From Planobispora rosea (GTDB lineage Bacteria > Actinomycetota > Actinomycetes > Streptosporangiales > Streptosporangiaceae): 64,000 nt of DNA. The position numbers and the translations under genes are program-made. Positions within the stretch are counted from its first letter, which is position 1, and every line of letters begins with the position of its first letter. This document shows positions 25,034 to 32,960 of the stretch, piece by piece. Below the pieces are notes generated by a model. That model did not search any database, had not been told where the DNA came from, and saw only the letters and a list, made by a program, of their open reading frames with translations. The stretch is taken from the NCBI RefSeq assembly GCF_014648175.1, contig NZ_BMQP01000017.1, positions 1 to 64,000 of the forward strand, read 5' to 3'.

Positions 25034-26731
25034 GTGAGAACCCCCGTCCCTCCTCGTGACCGGGGCGTCCCGGCGCGGCCGGACGCCGGGTTCACACTGG
25101 TTGAGATGCTGGTCGCCATCGCGGTGATCGGCGTCGTCATGAGCGCCCTCGCCGTGTTCTTCACCAACTCGATGAACTTCGCCGGCCAGCAGCGCGGCAA
25201 GCAGGTGGCCGTCCAGCTGGCCGGCGACGCCATCGAGCGGGCCCGCGCGCTGAAGGGCACCTCCCTGGCGGCCGGTCGCGGCAAGACCAGCTCGGAGGAC
25301 CAGTGGAAGAGCGCCCACCCCAAGGCGAGCACCTACCTGGGTTCGATGGAGCGCGCGTGGGACAAGGACTCCGCCCTCAACGCGGGTGCCAAGGCCCCGC
25401 TGCCGACCAAGCCCAACATCGTGACGGTCAACGGGGTGAAGTACGAGCAGAACTGGTACGTCGGACACTGCGTGCAGCAGGTCGTGACCGCGTCGGCGCA
25501 GGAGCAGACCTGCGTCAAGCCCGGCCCGGTCTCGGGCCCGGCGGACGTGCCGTTCTACCGCGTCGTGGTCGCGGTGTCCTGGCCCCACAAGGGGTGCGAG
25601 AACGGGCAGTGCGTCTACGTCACCTCGACCCTGATCAGCTCGGTCGGTGACCCGGTCTTCTACATCAAGCGCCCCGCGCCCCTGATCGGCAACCCGGGCA
25701 CCTCGTACGCCTACCGTACGGTCGCGACGAACCTGCAGCTCACCGCGTCCGGCGGACAGCTCCCGCTGACCTGGAAGGTGACCGGGCAACCGACGGGGCT
25801 GAGCGCGTCGGAGAGCGGCCTGATCAGCGGCACGCCGACGCAGCTGGGCACGTCCACCGTCACGGCCACCGTCACCGACCGCCGGGGCGACACCGACACC
25901 GTCGAGTTCTCCATGGTCGTCAACGACTTGCCGAAGCTGACCGACGTCGAGGACCAGGTGACGCAGATCGGTACCGCGGTCTCGCTGGCGATCCCGGCAT
26001 CCGGCGGGCGCACCCCGCTGACCTGGTCGGCCACCGGGCTGCCCACCGGGCTGTCGATCAACGCGTTGACCGGTGTCGTCTCCGGCACCCCGACGACCTA
26101 CCAGACCAGGTCGGTGACCGTGACGGTCACCGACAAGGGAGGCAAGACGGCCTCGGTGGCGTTCACCTGGAAGGTGCTGACGCTGAAGCTGTCCGACCCC
26201 GGAACCAGGACGGACTACATCCGGGACCAGATCAGCGGGGTACGCCTCACGCCGACCGGCGGCAGCGCGCCGTACACGTGGCGCGCGGAGAACCTGCCGG
26301 ACGGCCTGCAGATCGACGCCTCGACCGGTGAGATCTCCGGGACCGTGAGGTGGGGCACCCGTTACCTGAGCACGGTCTACGTGAAGGACAGGATGGGCGA
26401 CGAGGTCTCCAGGACGTTCGTCTGGGACATCCTCGCGAGGCAGGTGAACGACCTCAGGGTGACGGCGCCGAGCCCGTCGGCCCCCGACCAGACCGGTACC
26501 GCCGGTCAACCGGTCGCGTTCACCGTCAGGGCGTCGGGCGGGAGCAACAGCGGCTACAACACCTGGTCGGCGACCGGGCTGCCGCCGGGGCTCGGCATCG
26601 CCCAGTCCGGCCAGTACGACGGGAGGATCACCGGGACGCCCACGACCCCGGGCACCTACGTGGTCGAGCTGAAGGTCGTGGACTCGGCCCAGAAGTGGGC
26701 GACCCTGATGTTCACCTGGACGGTGCGGTGA
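25034..26731 (+). CDS. Large minor pilin with class III signal and four putative-Ig (PIG-type) domains
   Basis: The leader PDAG|FTLVEMLVAIAVIGVVMSALAV has a class III cleavage site with Glu5. A pilin-like region with several Cys (about residues 20-220) follows. Then four repeats of the He_PIG bacterial Ig type occur (about 230-315, 316-392, 395-472, 480-565), each with the pattern P-L-T-W-x-x-T/E-x-L-P-x-G-L-x-I-x-x-x-x-G-x-I-S/T-G-T-P. At 565 aa it is four times the size of PilA. Such a protein would be added at the pilus tip and project Ig-like domains. It starts with GTG at 25034, 6 nt after pilO. Confidence 0.82.
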   Translation: MRTPVPPRDRGVPARPDAGFTLVEMLVAIAVIGVVMSALAVFFTNSMNFAGQQRGKQVAVQLAGDAIERARALKGTSLAAGRGKTSSEDQWKSAHPKASTYLGSMERAWDKDSALNAGAKAPLPTKPNIVTVNGVKYEQNWYVGHCVQQVVTASAQEQTCVKPGPVSGPADVPFYRVVVAVSWPHKGCENGQCVYVTSTLISSVGDPVFYIKRPAPLIGNPGTSYAYRTVATNLQLTASGGQLPLTWKVTGQPTGLSASESGLISGTPTQLGTSTVTATVTDRRGDTDTVEFSMVVNDLPKLTDVEDQVTQIGTAVSLAIPASGGRTPLTWSATGLPTGLSINALTGVVSGTPTTYQTRSVTVTVTDKGGKTASVAFTWKVLTLKLSDPGTRTDYIRDQISGVRLTPTGGSAPYTWRAENLPDGLQIDASTGEISGTVRWGTRYLSTVYVKDRMGDEVSRTFVWDILARQVNDLRVTAPSPSAPDQTGTAGQPVAFTVRASGGSNSGYNTWSATGLPPGLGIAQSGQYDGRITGTPTTPGTYVVELKVVDSAQKWATLMFTWTVR

Positions 26732-27483
26732 TGAGCGGGCCCACGCACCCGCGGGCGGCGCGGCGGCTCTCGCCCCCGGACCGGCTCCGGGCGGCCCGAG
26801 CCGTCCGGGCCACCGGGGACGCCGGGGTCTCCCTGATCGAGGTCCTCGTGACCATGGGCATCATGAGCGTGCTGATGGCGATCTTCACGGCCGGCATCGT
26901 GCAGGTCTACCGCGTCGTCGGCTCGACGGAGTCGCTGGCGACGGCGCAGGAGCAGATGCACGTCGCGTTCCAGCGACTGGACAGGGAGATCCGCTACGCG
27001 TCCTGGATCGGCGAGCCCGGCACCGACGGCGACTACTGGTACGTGGAGTTCGCCTACGCGGAGCTCCCCGACAAGGACGCGACGACCCTCACGAAGAAGT
27101 GCGGGCAGCTCCGGCTGGACCTCGGCCGGGGCGTTCTGCAGCTGCTGCGCTGGACGCCCGGCTCGCCGTCCGGTCCGGAGGCGTCACGCGAGACGCTGGC
27201 CTCGCACATCGCGACCGATGTCCTAAGGTCGGCGACCGCGACGGCCGAAGAGAAGGCGGAGAACGTTCCCTTCGAGCGGATTCTGGCCGGATCCGAGGCC
27301 GATGACGCCGAGGCCGTCGGCGCCGACTTCGTCCCGGACTTCCAGCGGCTCAGGATCCATCTGACCGCCGAGGTGGGCGACGGGGACAAGGCCGGATCCA
27401 CGGAGCTCGACGCCACGTTCACCGCACTCAACACCTCACGGAACACCGAGCTCGACAACACCTGCGAGGAAGGGAGGCCCTGA
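26731..27483 (+). CDS. Minor prepilin, PilW/GspJ-like
   Basis: The 250-aa product has a leader ending ATGDAG|VSLIEVLVTMGIMSVLMAIFTAGI, a class III site with Glu5. A following stretch (EQMHVAFQRLDREIRYASWIG) is typical of PilW/GspJ minor pilins. It overlaps the previous gene by TGATG. Minor pilins of this type prime pilus assembly. The start was set at the overlapping ATG because upstream in-frame sequence is antisense-like shadow of the Ig-domain gene. Confidence 0.83.
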   Translation: MSGPTHPRAARRLSPPDRLRAARAVRATGDAGVSLIEVLVTMGIMSVLMAIFTAGIVQVYRVVGSTESLATAQEQMHVAFQRLDREIRYASWIGEPGTDGDYWYVEFAYAELPDKDATTLTKKCGQLRLDLGRGVLQLLRWTPGSPSGPEASRETLASHIATDVLRSATATAEEKAENVPFERILAGSEADDAEAVGADFVPDFQRLRIHLTAEVGDGDKAGSTELDATFTALNTSRNTELDNTCEEGRP

Positions 27484-27485
27484 CC

Positions 27486-29066
27486 GTGATTGCCATGCTC
27501 ACCCGCAGGCGCCCGCCACGTGGAGCCTCCGGGACCGCGGACCGGCACCCGCGTCTCCCCTCCGGAATCGCGGACCGGGGCTCGATGCCGGTGGCCCTGC
27601 TGCTCACCCTGGTCGGCATGTCGCTCAGCGCGCTGCTGATCCCGGTGGTGCTCAACCAGGCGGCCATCACCCGCACCGCGTCGGAGCGGACGCAGGCCCT
27701 GCACGCCGCCGAGGCCGGCATCGACGCCGCCCTCGGGCAGATCCGCGCCGCCGCGGACGCCGAGGGCAACGGCGTGGTGGAGCGGCTGCCGTCGTGCGAG
27801 ATGACGGGCAGCGTGCTGCCGGTCGGTACGACCGCCCCCCGCTACAAGGTGCGGATCACTTATCGGGACGTCAACGGCAAACCCCTGAGCAACTGCCCCC
27901 CGACGGAGGTGCCGGCCTCCGCCACGCTGATCGCCACCGGCGCGGAGAACCCGGACGTCCCTCTCGCCTCCGACGCCGCGGGTACGCGGACGATCCAGGC
28001 GACGTACGCCTTCCAGACCACCAACGCCAACATCGACGGCGGGGCGATCCCCGTCGCCCAGCCCACCACCTCCCCGCTCTGCATGGACGCCGGTCAGCGC
28101 GAGACGCCGACTCCCGGCACCCAGCTGAAGATGCAGCGATGCGTGCCGGGCCTGAGCCAGCAGCAGTTCGCCTACACCGAGGACCTGACGCTGAAGCTGA
28201 TCGGCTCCGAGAGCTTGGAGAACCCGGTGGCACGGTTGGGCATGTGCCTGGACACGGATTCGTCGCAGCAGTCGGGTGCGGTCGTGGTGTTCCGGCCGTG
28301 TGAAGACCTCCGCACCCCGAAGCAGCAGTGGAGCCTCAACAACAACTCCAACTTCCAGGGCACCACCAACGGTGTCACCCTGAACAGCTTCTGCTTCAAC
28401 CTGAAGAACCCCGGCCTGGCCGGCAGCCTGGTCGTCCTCGGCGGCTGCACCGCCACCCAGAACCAGAACGTCTTCCGGCCGCAGCCCGGCGTCGGCGCGG
28501 GCATGGCGGGCGTCGCCGTCGGGCAGCTGGTGAACTTCAAGCAGTTCAGCCGGTGCCTGGACGTCACCGACCACAACGTGAGCCGGACTTACATGATCGC
28601 CTGGTTCTGCAAGCAGGCGCCCGACGGCAACATCAGCTGGAACCAGAAGTGGTCGATCCCGGCGGTCACCGCTCCCGCGACCAAGGCGGAGGGCCGCATC
28701 CGGACCAACTACGGGACCGGCTACTGCCTGCGCAGCCCCAACTCCACCGCGTCCAACCAGTACGTCACGGTGACCTCCTGCGCGGCCACCGGCACGCTGG
28801 CGGACAACCTCAAGTGGACGGTGTACGGCAGAACCGGCGACTACACCACCAGCTACCGCATCATGGACCACTACGGGAACTGCCTGACCCCGACCGACCT
28901 CGACGTGCTGAAGCCCGACACCCACAGCGACGGCACCAGCAAGGTCAAGGTGGCCCCCTGCACCGGCTCCGAGCTGCAGAAGTGGAACGCCCCGGCGAAC
29001 CTCAACCAGCCGCTGCCGCTGACGGACATCACGGAGACGACGGGGGTGCAGGCGAAAACGCCATGA
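27486..29066 (+). CDS. PilX-like minor pilin fused to ricin-type beta-trefoil lectin repeats
   Basis: The N-terminus (RGSMPVALLLTLVGMSLSALLIPVVLNQ, about 31-58, shown in parts) followed by TQALHAAEAGIDAALGQIR is the PilX/type II secretion GspK-like N-terminal helix; it lacks Glu5. From about residue 185 to 505 the protein has ricin-B-like repeats: QxW motifs at 280-282, 387-389 and 498-500, a variant LKW at 442-444, and many paired Cys with (G/S)xCL or RCLDV strands. Such trefoils bind sugars. The most direct reading is a tip-located lectin adhesin. The GTG at 27486 has GGGAGG 8 nt upstream. It is the last pilus gene. Confidence 0.8.
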   Translation: MIAMLTRRRPPRGASGTADRHPRLPSGIADRGSMPVALLLTLVGMSLSALLIPVVLNQAAITRTASERTQALHAAEAGIDAALGQIRAAADAEGNGVVERLPSCEMTGSVLPVGTTAPRYKVRITYRDVNGKPLSNCPPTEVPASATLIATGAENPDVPLASDAAGTRTIQATYAFQTTNANIDGGAIPVAQPTTSPLCMDAGQRETPTPGTQLKMQRCVPGLSQQQFAYTEDLTLKLIGSESLENPVARLGMCLDTDSSQQSGAVVVFRPCEDLRTPKQQWSLNNNSNFQGTTNGVTLNSFCFNLKNPGLAGSLVVLGGCTATQNQNVFRPQPGVGAGMAGVAVGQLVNFKQFSRCLDVTDHNVSRTYMIAWFCKQAPDGNISWNQKWSIPAVTAPATKAEGRIRTNYGTGYCLRSPNSTASNQYVTVTSCAATGTLADNLKWTVYGRTGDYTTSYRIMDHYGNCLTPTDLDVLKPDTHSDGTSKVKVAPCTGSELQKWNAPANLNQPLPLTDITETTGVQAKTP

Positions 29067-29122
29067 GGGCCCAGCCGCCCTGACCGGCGGGGGCGGGTGG
29101 TGAGCTGGAACGGAGGGCCGGC

Positions 29123-29167
29123 GGCCACCGGGAACCGGGTCTGCCCGATCAGCTGACCCCGGTGGCC
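29123..29167. terminator. Possible terminator between convergent genes
   Basis: GGCCACCGGG (29123-29132) can pair with CCCCGGTGGCC (29157-29167) across a 24-nt loop. It lies between the end of the pilus locus and the minus-strand TetR gene. The long loop and missing U-tract make this uncertain. Confidence 0.3.
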
Positions 29168-29171
29168 CCTG

Positions 29172-29849
29172 TCAGCGGAGGGCGAGCCGGGCTTCGAGCC
29201 CGTCGAAGATGGCCCGGAGGCCGAACTCGAAGCTGTCGTCCGGGGCTCCGCCGTAGTCGATGGTCTCCATCGCCTGGACGCGGGCGCGCAGCCGGGGGAA
29301 CCCCATCGCGACCTCGGCCGCCTGCGCCATGGTGTCGCGGATCAGCTCCTCCGGATCGCCGCCGTCCCGGCTCAGCCGCCTCGTCAGCGAGGCCGTGGCC
29401 GACTCGCCCAGGGCGTTGCCGAGTACGAACGTGAAGACGGTGGCCGCCGCCTGGTCCGCCTCCGCGCCGACGAACCCGGCCGCCTCGTAGACCGCGAGGC
29501 TGTGGTCGTCGTGACGCGCCTTGCCGGGGCCGTGGAAGAGGTAGGAGGGCATCGCCTGCATCAGCCAGGGGTGCCGGGTGAGCATGCCGTACAGGTCGGT
29601 GGCCATCGACGTGGCCGCGGCCCGCCAGCCGACCGCGCCGGGGTCGGGCAGCTTGATCTCGTCCCAGACCCGGTCACCGGCGAGGACGACCAGGTTGTCC
29701 TTGCTCTTGACGTGCCAGTAGACCGCCGTCGCGGCGGAGCCGAGCCGTCTGCCCAGGCTGCGCATGTTCAGGCCCTCCAGGCCTTCGGCGTCCAGGAGCT
29801 CGACGGCGGTCTGGATGATCTGTTCCCGGGTCAGCGTGTCGCGCGGCAT
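29172..29849 (-). CDS. TetR family transcriptional regulator
   Basis: The 225-aa protein has an N-terminal TetR helix-turn-helix (LTREQIIQTAVELLDAEG, then LNMRSLGRRLGSAATAVYWHVKSKDNL) and a C-terminal ligand-binding domain like that of TetR itself (TetR_C_1-type: WRAAATSMATDLYGMLTRHPWL, FTFVLGNALGESA). A -10-like TATCGT lies 6 nt before the ATG at 29849 with TTGTGC 19 nt further up, a leaderless arrangement, so that start was chosen over a GTG at 29867. Its target is unknown; the adjacent hydrolase gene lies upstream on the same strand. Confidence 0.85.
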   Translation of the reverse strand: MPRDTLTREQIIQTAVELLDAEGLEGLNMRSLGRRLGSAATAVYWHVKSKDNLVVLAGDRVWDEIKLPDPGAVGWRAAATSMATDLYGMLTRHPWLMQAMPSYLFHGPGKARHDDHSLAVYEAAGFVGAEADQAAATVFTFVLGNALGESATASLTRRLSRDGGDPEELIRDTMAQAAEVAMGFPRLRARVQAMETIDYGGAPDDSFEFGLRAIFDGLEARLALR

Positions 29850-30010
29850 CCCTTCACGATAGGGCACGTGAGCCCGTATTGCACAAAGTTCAAGTCGGTG
29901 TTCGCGCGGTCAGGGGAACACCACCGCGGCGCACCCCGGACGGGGACGCGCCGCGATGGCCGGTGAATGCGCCGCTGCGGCCGGTGGACGCGCCGTGGCG
30001 ACCGGCGGGA

Positions 30011-30787
30011 TCAGCCGGAGAAGAAACCGGTCAGGGCGGCGCCGAGCACCTCCGGGTCGAGCTGGCCGTGCGCCTGGCCCTCCAGCCGGTGGACGCGGGC
30101 GCCGGGGACGGCGTCGGCGACCGCCTGCGCCGCCGTCTGCATGCGAGGGCTGCTGCCGGAACCGGCCAGGACGAGAGTGGGAACGGAGATCGCGGCCAGC
30201 CGGTGCGCCGGGACCGGGCCGGGGCCGACGACGGCGGCCTCGTAGGCCAGGGTGTGGGCGACGGCCTCGATCCCGGCCCAGAACGGCTGGGCCTTCATGC
30301 CGGCCACGGCCTCGGCGGGCATCTCGGCGCCCCGGGTCAGGAACACCTCGACCGCCTCGCCCCGGCGCCCCTGCTCCACCAGCGCGCTGAGCTCCTCGTA
30401 GGTGGGGATCGGCGAGATGACGGAGTCCGCGACGTACGGCGGCTCGAAGACCGCCAGTTTGCTGATCGGCGCACCCGCGGCGGCGGCCTCCAGCGCCAGC
30501 GCCCCACCGGAGGAACCGCCGAACACCATCGCCTTGCCGCCGGCCGCGTCGATCAGGCTCCGGAGGTCCTCGATCTCCCGCTGGACCGCGTACGGCGCGG
30601 TGTCCCCGCTGTCCCCGCGACCTCGCCGGTCATAGTTGATCACTGTGAACCGCGACTCCAGCGCCGCCGCGATGCCCGCCATGATCGGATCCGTCCGGGT
30701 GGAGAAGGCGCCCTGGACCAGGATGAGGGCCGGCCCCGCCCCGGTGCGGTCGTAGGCGATGCCCGTCCCGTCGGCCGAGGTCACCAT
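30011..30787 (-). CDS. Alpha/beta-hydrolase fold protein
   Basis: The 258-aa product reads as a small alpha/beta hydrolase: TSADGTGIAYDRTGAGPALILVQG at the N-terminus (in parts), oxyanion region VQGAF, the NYDRRGRGDSGD strand-helix, the nucleophile elbow GGSSGG (Ser), an acidic residue near PTLVLAGSGSS, and the catalytic His in EGQAHGQL. The substrate is unknown. The start is uncertain: no good ribosome-binding site precedes the ATG at 30787, and in-frame GTGs exist at 30814 and 30868. The GTG at 30814 overlaps the stop of a truncated reductase fragment (GTGCTGA), so reinitiation is possible. Confidence 0.8.
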   Translation of the reverse strand: MVTSADGTGIAYDRTGAGPALILVQGAFSTRTDPIMAGIAAALESRFTVINYDRRGRGDSGDTAPYAVQREIEDLRSLIDAAGGKAMVFGGSSGGALALEAAAAGAPISKLAVFEPPYVADSVISPIPTYEELSALVEQGRRGEAVEVFLTRGAEMPAEAVAGMKAQPFWAGIEAVAHTLAYEAAVVGPGPVPAHRLAAISVPTLVLAGSGSSPRMQTAAQAVADAVPGARVHRLEGQAHGQLDPEVLGAALTGFFSG

Positions 30788-30807
30788 GTGCGGCCCGGGA
30801 CCGTCGG

Positions 30808-30966
30808 TCAGCACGGTGCCCCCGACCTGGCTGACCCGGCTGACCTGGCCGACCGGGCCTGACTCCACCGGCGGGAGGCCGGTCCCCGGAACGCCCGGCC
30901 GAGCCCTCCGGGCCCCTCGATGACCCCGTCCGGGGTCATGAACTGAGAAACGATGATCTTTTGCAT
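30808..30966 (-). pseudogene. N-terminal fragment of a dihydrofolate reductase-family (RibD-like) protein
   Basis: The reading begins MQKIIVSQFMTPDGVIEGPG, which matches the N-terminus of the actinobacterial 'dihydrofolate reductase family protein' group (MRKIIVxEFxSLDGVxExPGG). A ribosome-binding site GAGAGGAA precedes it. After about 22 residues the sequence turns into Arg/Ser/Ala-rich repeats and stops at 30808-30810. The rest of the domain (about 160 residues) is missing. It directly abuts the alpha/beta hydrolase gene, so a deletion probably joined the two. Confidence 0.6.
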
Positions 30967-31073
30967 GGTCTGTTCCTCTCGCATGGATTTCCGGCTGTCA
31001 AGGAATGCGGGTTCCCAGGACAGCGGTCACCGTGCCGAGAAGACTTCTCTCCGGGGGTGCGGTGCGGCCGGGG

Positions 31074-31598
31074 TCAGGAGAACTCTGTGGCCAACAGCCC
31101 GAACAGCACCTCGTCGACGAAGGCGCCCAGCACCCAGGCATGCTCGCGGTGGACGCCCTCGCGCCGGAAACCGGCCTTCTCCGCGGTGGCGATCATCGCG
31201 GTGTTGGTCGCCAGCGTCTCCAGCCCCAGCCGGTGCAGGCCGCGGATGCGGAAGGCGTAGTCGCACATCACCCGCAGCGCGTCCAGCCCGTATCCCCGGC
31301 CGCGGGCCTGCGGCAGCAGGGAGATGCCCAGGTGGGCGTTGCGGTTGAAGGCGTCGATCCCCCAGACGACGCAGCGGCCGAGCACCTGTCCGTCGGCGAG
31401 GGAGGCTATGGTGAAGCGCACGTTGGCCGGGTCCGGCGTGTACGCGTCGTACCGGGCGAGCGCCTGCTCCAGAGTCTCCGGCGTCCAGGGATCCACCTCG
31501 GCCAGGACGGCCGTGCCGACATCGTCGTGCAGCCGGTGCAGCACCGCCAGGTCGTCCCTGACCATGGCCCTGAGCAAGACTCTTTCTCCGCGCAGCAT
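31074..31598 (-). CDS. GNAT family acetyltransferase, RimJ/RimL-like
   Basis: The 174-aa product fits the RimJ/RimL branch: start LRGERVLLRAMVRDDLAVLH, middle GISLLPQARGRGYGLDALRVMCDYAF (acetyl-CoA loop QARGRGYG) and end LETLATNTAMIATAEKAGFRREG with the hallmark N-x-x-x-x-x-x-x-K-x-G-F motif. Targets of this group include ribosomal protein N-termini and antibiotics; none can be assigned. TAGGGT lies 6 nt before the ATG at 31598, a leaderless-type promoter, which decides the start. Confidence 0.85.
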   Translation of the reverse strand: MLRGERVLLRAMVRDDLAVLHRLHDDVGTAVLAEVDPWTPETLEQALARYDAYTPDPANVRFTIASLADGQVLGRCVVWGIDAFNRNAHLGISLLPQARGRGYGLDALRVMCDYAFRIRGLHRLGLETLATNTAMIATAEKAGFRREGVHREHAWVLGAFVDEVLFGLLATEFS

Positions 31599-31633
31599 GC
31601 CCACACCCTAGATCACCGGCAAGACCGGCGCTC

Positions 31634-32191
31634 TCACCCGGACGGTTCATCGCGGACCCTCACCACCGAGCCGCTGATGTCCTGGGGATGGCGGATCAGA
31701 TTGAGGATCGGGCACACCCGCTCGACCTCGGCGTGCAGGCGGGCCAGGTCCTCATCCGGGGCGGGCGAGTCGATCAGCACCTGGTACCGGAAGTTCTGCG
31801 GATACACCGGGATGCCGGTCCCTTCGGCCCCGCTGGCCTCGTCGGCCTCGTCGGGCCGCTGGGCTCTGGGGTCGTACTCGGCGCGTACGTCCACCTCCAG
31901 CGAGTCGAGCGGTATCTCCAGCTCGGCCGCTTTGATCAGGAAGATGTGCGTGACGCAGCTGCCCAGCACGCCCGCCTGCAGTTCGGGGGAGCCGGGGCCG
32001 AGGTCGTATCCCGCGAAGTCGGGCCCGCTGTCGCTGAGGATCTGGAAGTCCCTGATCCTGATGCGCCGGACCCCGCTGCGGCCCTCGGCTGTGACATGGG
32101 CGTGCAGCGGGACCGGCCCTTGGACGGGGGCGGCACGGCGGGTCAGCAGGGCCGTGCGCTTGTGCGACAGGTAGCCGCGGAGGGTGCTCAT
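31634..32191 (-). CDS. OsmC family protein (thiol peroxidase-like)
   Basis: The 185-aa protein has the OsmC layout with two redox Cys: one in LQAGVLGSCVTHIFLIKAAEL and one in EVERVCPILN. The helix after the first Cys and the strand IPLDSLEVDVRAEYD are typical. OsmC/Ohr proteins reduce organic hydroperoxides using these cysteines. It lies downstream of the VOC and AhpD-like genes and is probably part of the same oxidative cassette. Confidence 0.85.
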   Translation of the reverse strand: MSTLRGYLSHKRTALLTRRAAPVQGPVPLHAHVTAEGRSGVRRIRIRDFQILSDSGPDFAGYDLGPGSPELQAGVLGSCVTHIFLIKAAELEIPLDSLEVDVRAEYDPRAQRPDEADEASGAEGTGIPVYPQNFRYQVLIDSPAPDEDLARLHAEVERVCPILNLIRHPQDISGSVVRVRDEPSG

Positions 32192-32246
32192 GCGGTCGGA
32201 TCTTTCGTCTCAGGTCGTCGTAAGGCTCAGGTCGTCGTCGTAAGGC

Positions 32247-32894
32247 TCAGGACAGCGTCACGAGGCCGAGAGGGGTGCTGAGCACCGCCCGGAGTACGGT
32301 TTCCGGGCCCTCGGCGACGTCGAGCCGGGCGCCCACCGCGGTCAGGTCACGGCGGAGCGCGGCGGGGTCCGGGTGGACGGCGGTGAAGACGTCCAGGCCC
32401 AGCTGCGGCAGTCCGGAGGCGGCCGGGTGAGGTGTCCGCCCCCAGTCGATGAGGAACGGCACCGGCCTGACCGCGGCCGGGTCGTCGCGCCGGGTCAGCC
32501 GCCACTCCAGCAGCGTCCCGTCGGGCGTGCGCCGGGACAGCGGCTGGACGTCACCGGGGTCGTAGCCGTTCTCCCGCGCCTGCCGCGCGGCGGCGTCGAT
32601 GTCGGCGGGGTGGACGGCCCAGGCGGCCAGCCGCGGCTCGCGGAGGGTTTCCAGGCCGAAGGCCCGCGGCCGGGTACCCGGCTCGGCCTCCGGATCGGGA
32701 CCGATGATCTCCAGATAGGCGGTGGGGCCGAGGCCGACGAGGTAGTTGGCCGTGCCGCCGGGGTGCCTGCCGCCCGCCACCGGAGTGACCCCGGTCCGCT
32801 CGGCGAACGCGGCGACGCCGGCGATCAGGTCGGGCACCGCGTAGACGAGGTGGTCGAGGTGCGGATCGATGGTCGTGGTCGTGTCGGCGGTCAT
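32247..32894 (-). CDS. VOC superfamily (glyoxalase-like) protein
   Basis: The N-terminus HLDHLVYAVPDLIAGVAAFAERTG is a classic VOC/glyoxalase-like start with a metal-ligand His. The body (GGRHPGGTANYLVGLGPTAYLEIIGPDPE in parts, DGTLLEWRLT) matches the Glyoxalase_3-type group of about 210-220 aa. The substrate is unknown. Its ATG overlaps the stop of a tiny upstream reading frame (ATGA at 32891-32894) that repeats its own first eight codons. Confidence 0.8.
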   Translation of the reverse strand: MTADTTTTIDPHLDHLVYAVPDLIAGVAAFAERTGVTPVAGGRHPGGTANYLVGLGPTAYLEIIGPDPEAEPGTRPRAFGLETLREPRLAAWAVHPADIDAAARQARENGYDPGDVQPLSRRTPDGTLLEWRLTRRDDPAAVRPVPFLIDWGRTPHPAASGLPQLGLDVFTAVHPDPAALRRDLTAVGARLDVAEGPETVLRAVLSTPLGLVTLS

Positions 32895-32936
32895 CGGCGG
32901 GCCCTCCCGGTCGTGGTCGTGTCGGCGGTCATCGGC
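32871..32936. repeat. 28-bp direct repeat covering the VOC gene start, creating a 13-codon leader frame
   Basis: The 28-bp segment at 32871-32898 recurs at 32909-32936. Each copy encodes MTADTTTT on the minus strand. The upstream copy forms a frame of 13 codons plus stop (32891-32932, ending GRARR), whose TGA overlaps the ATG of the VOC gene. This is a recent tandem duplication. It may give translational coupling or may simply be a scar. Confidence 0.7.
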
Positions 32937-32960
32937 CGGTCTCCCCGGTCGTTCCGGTGG

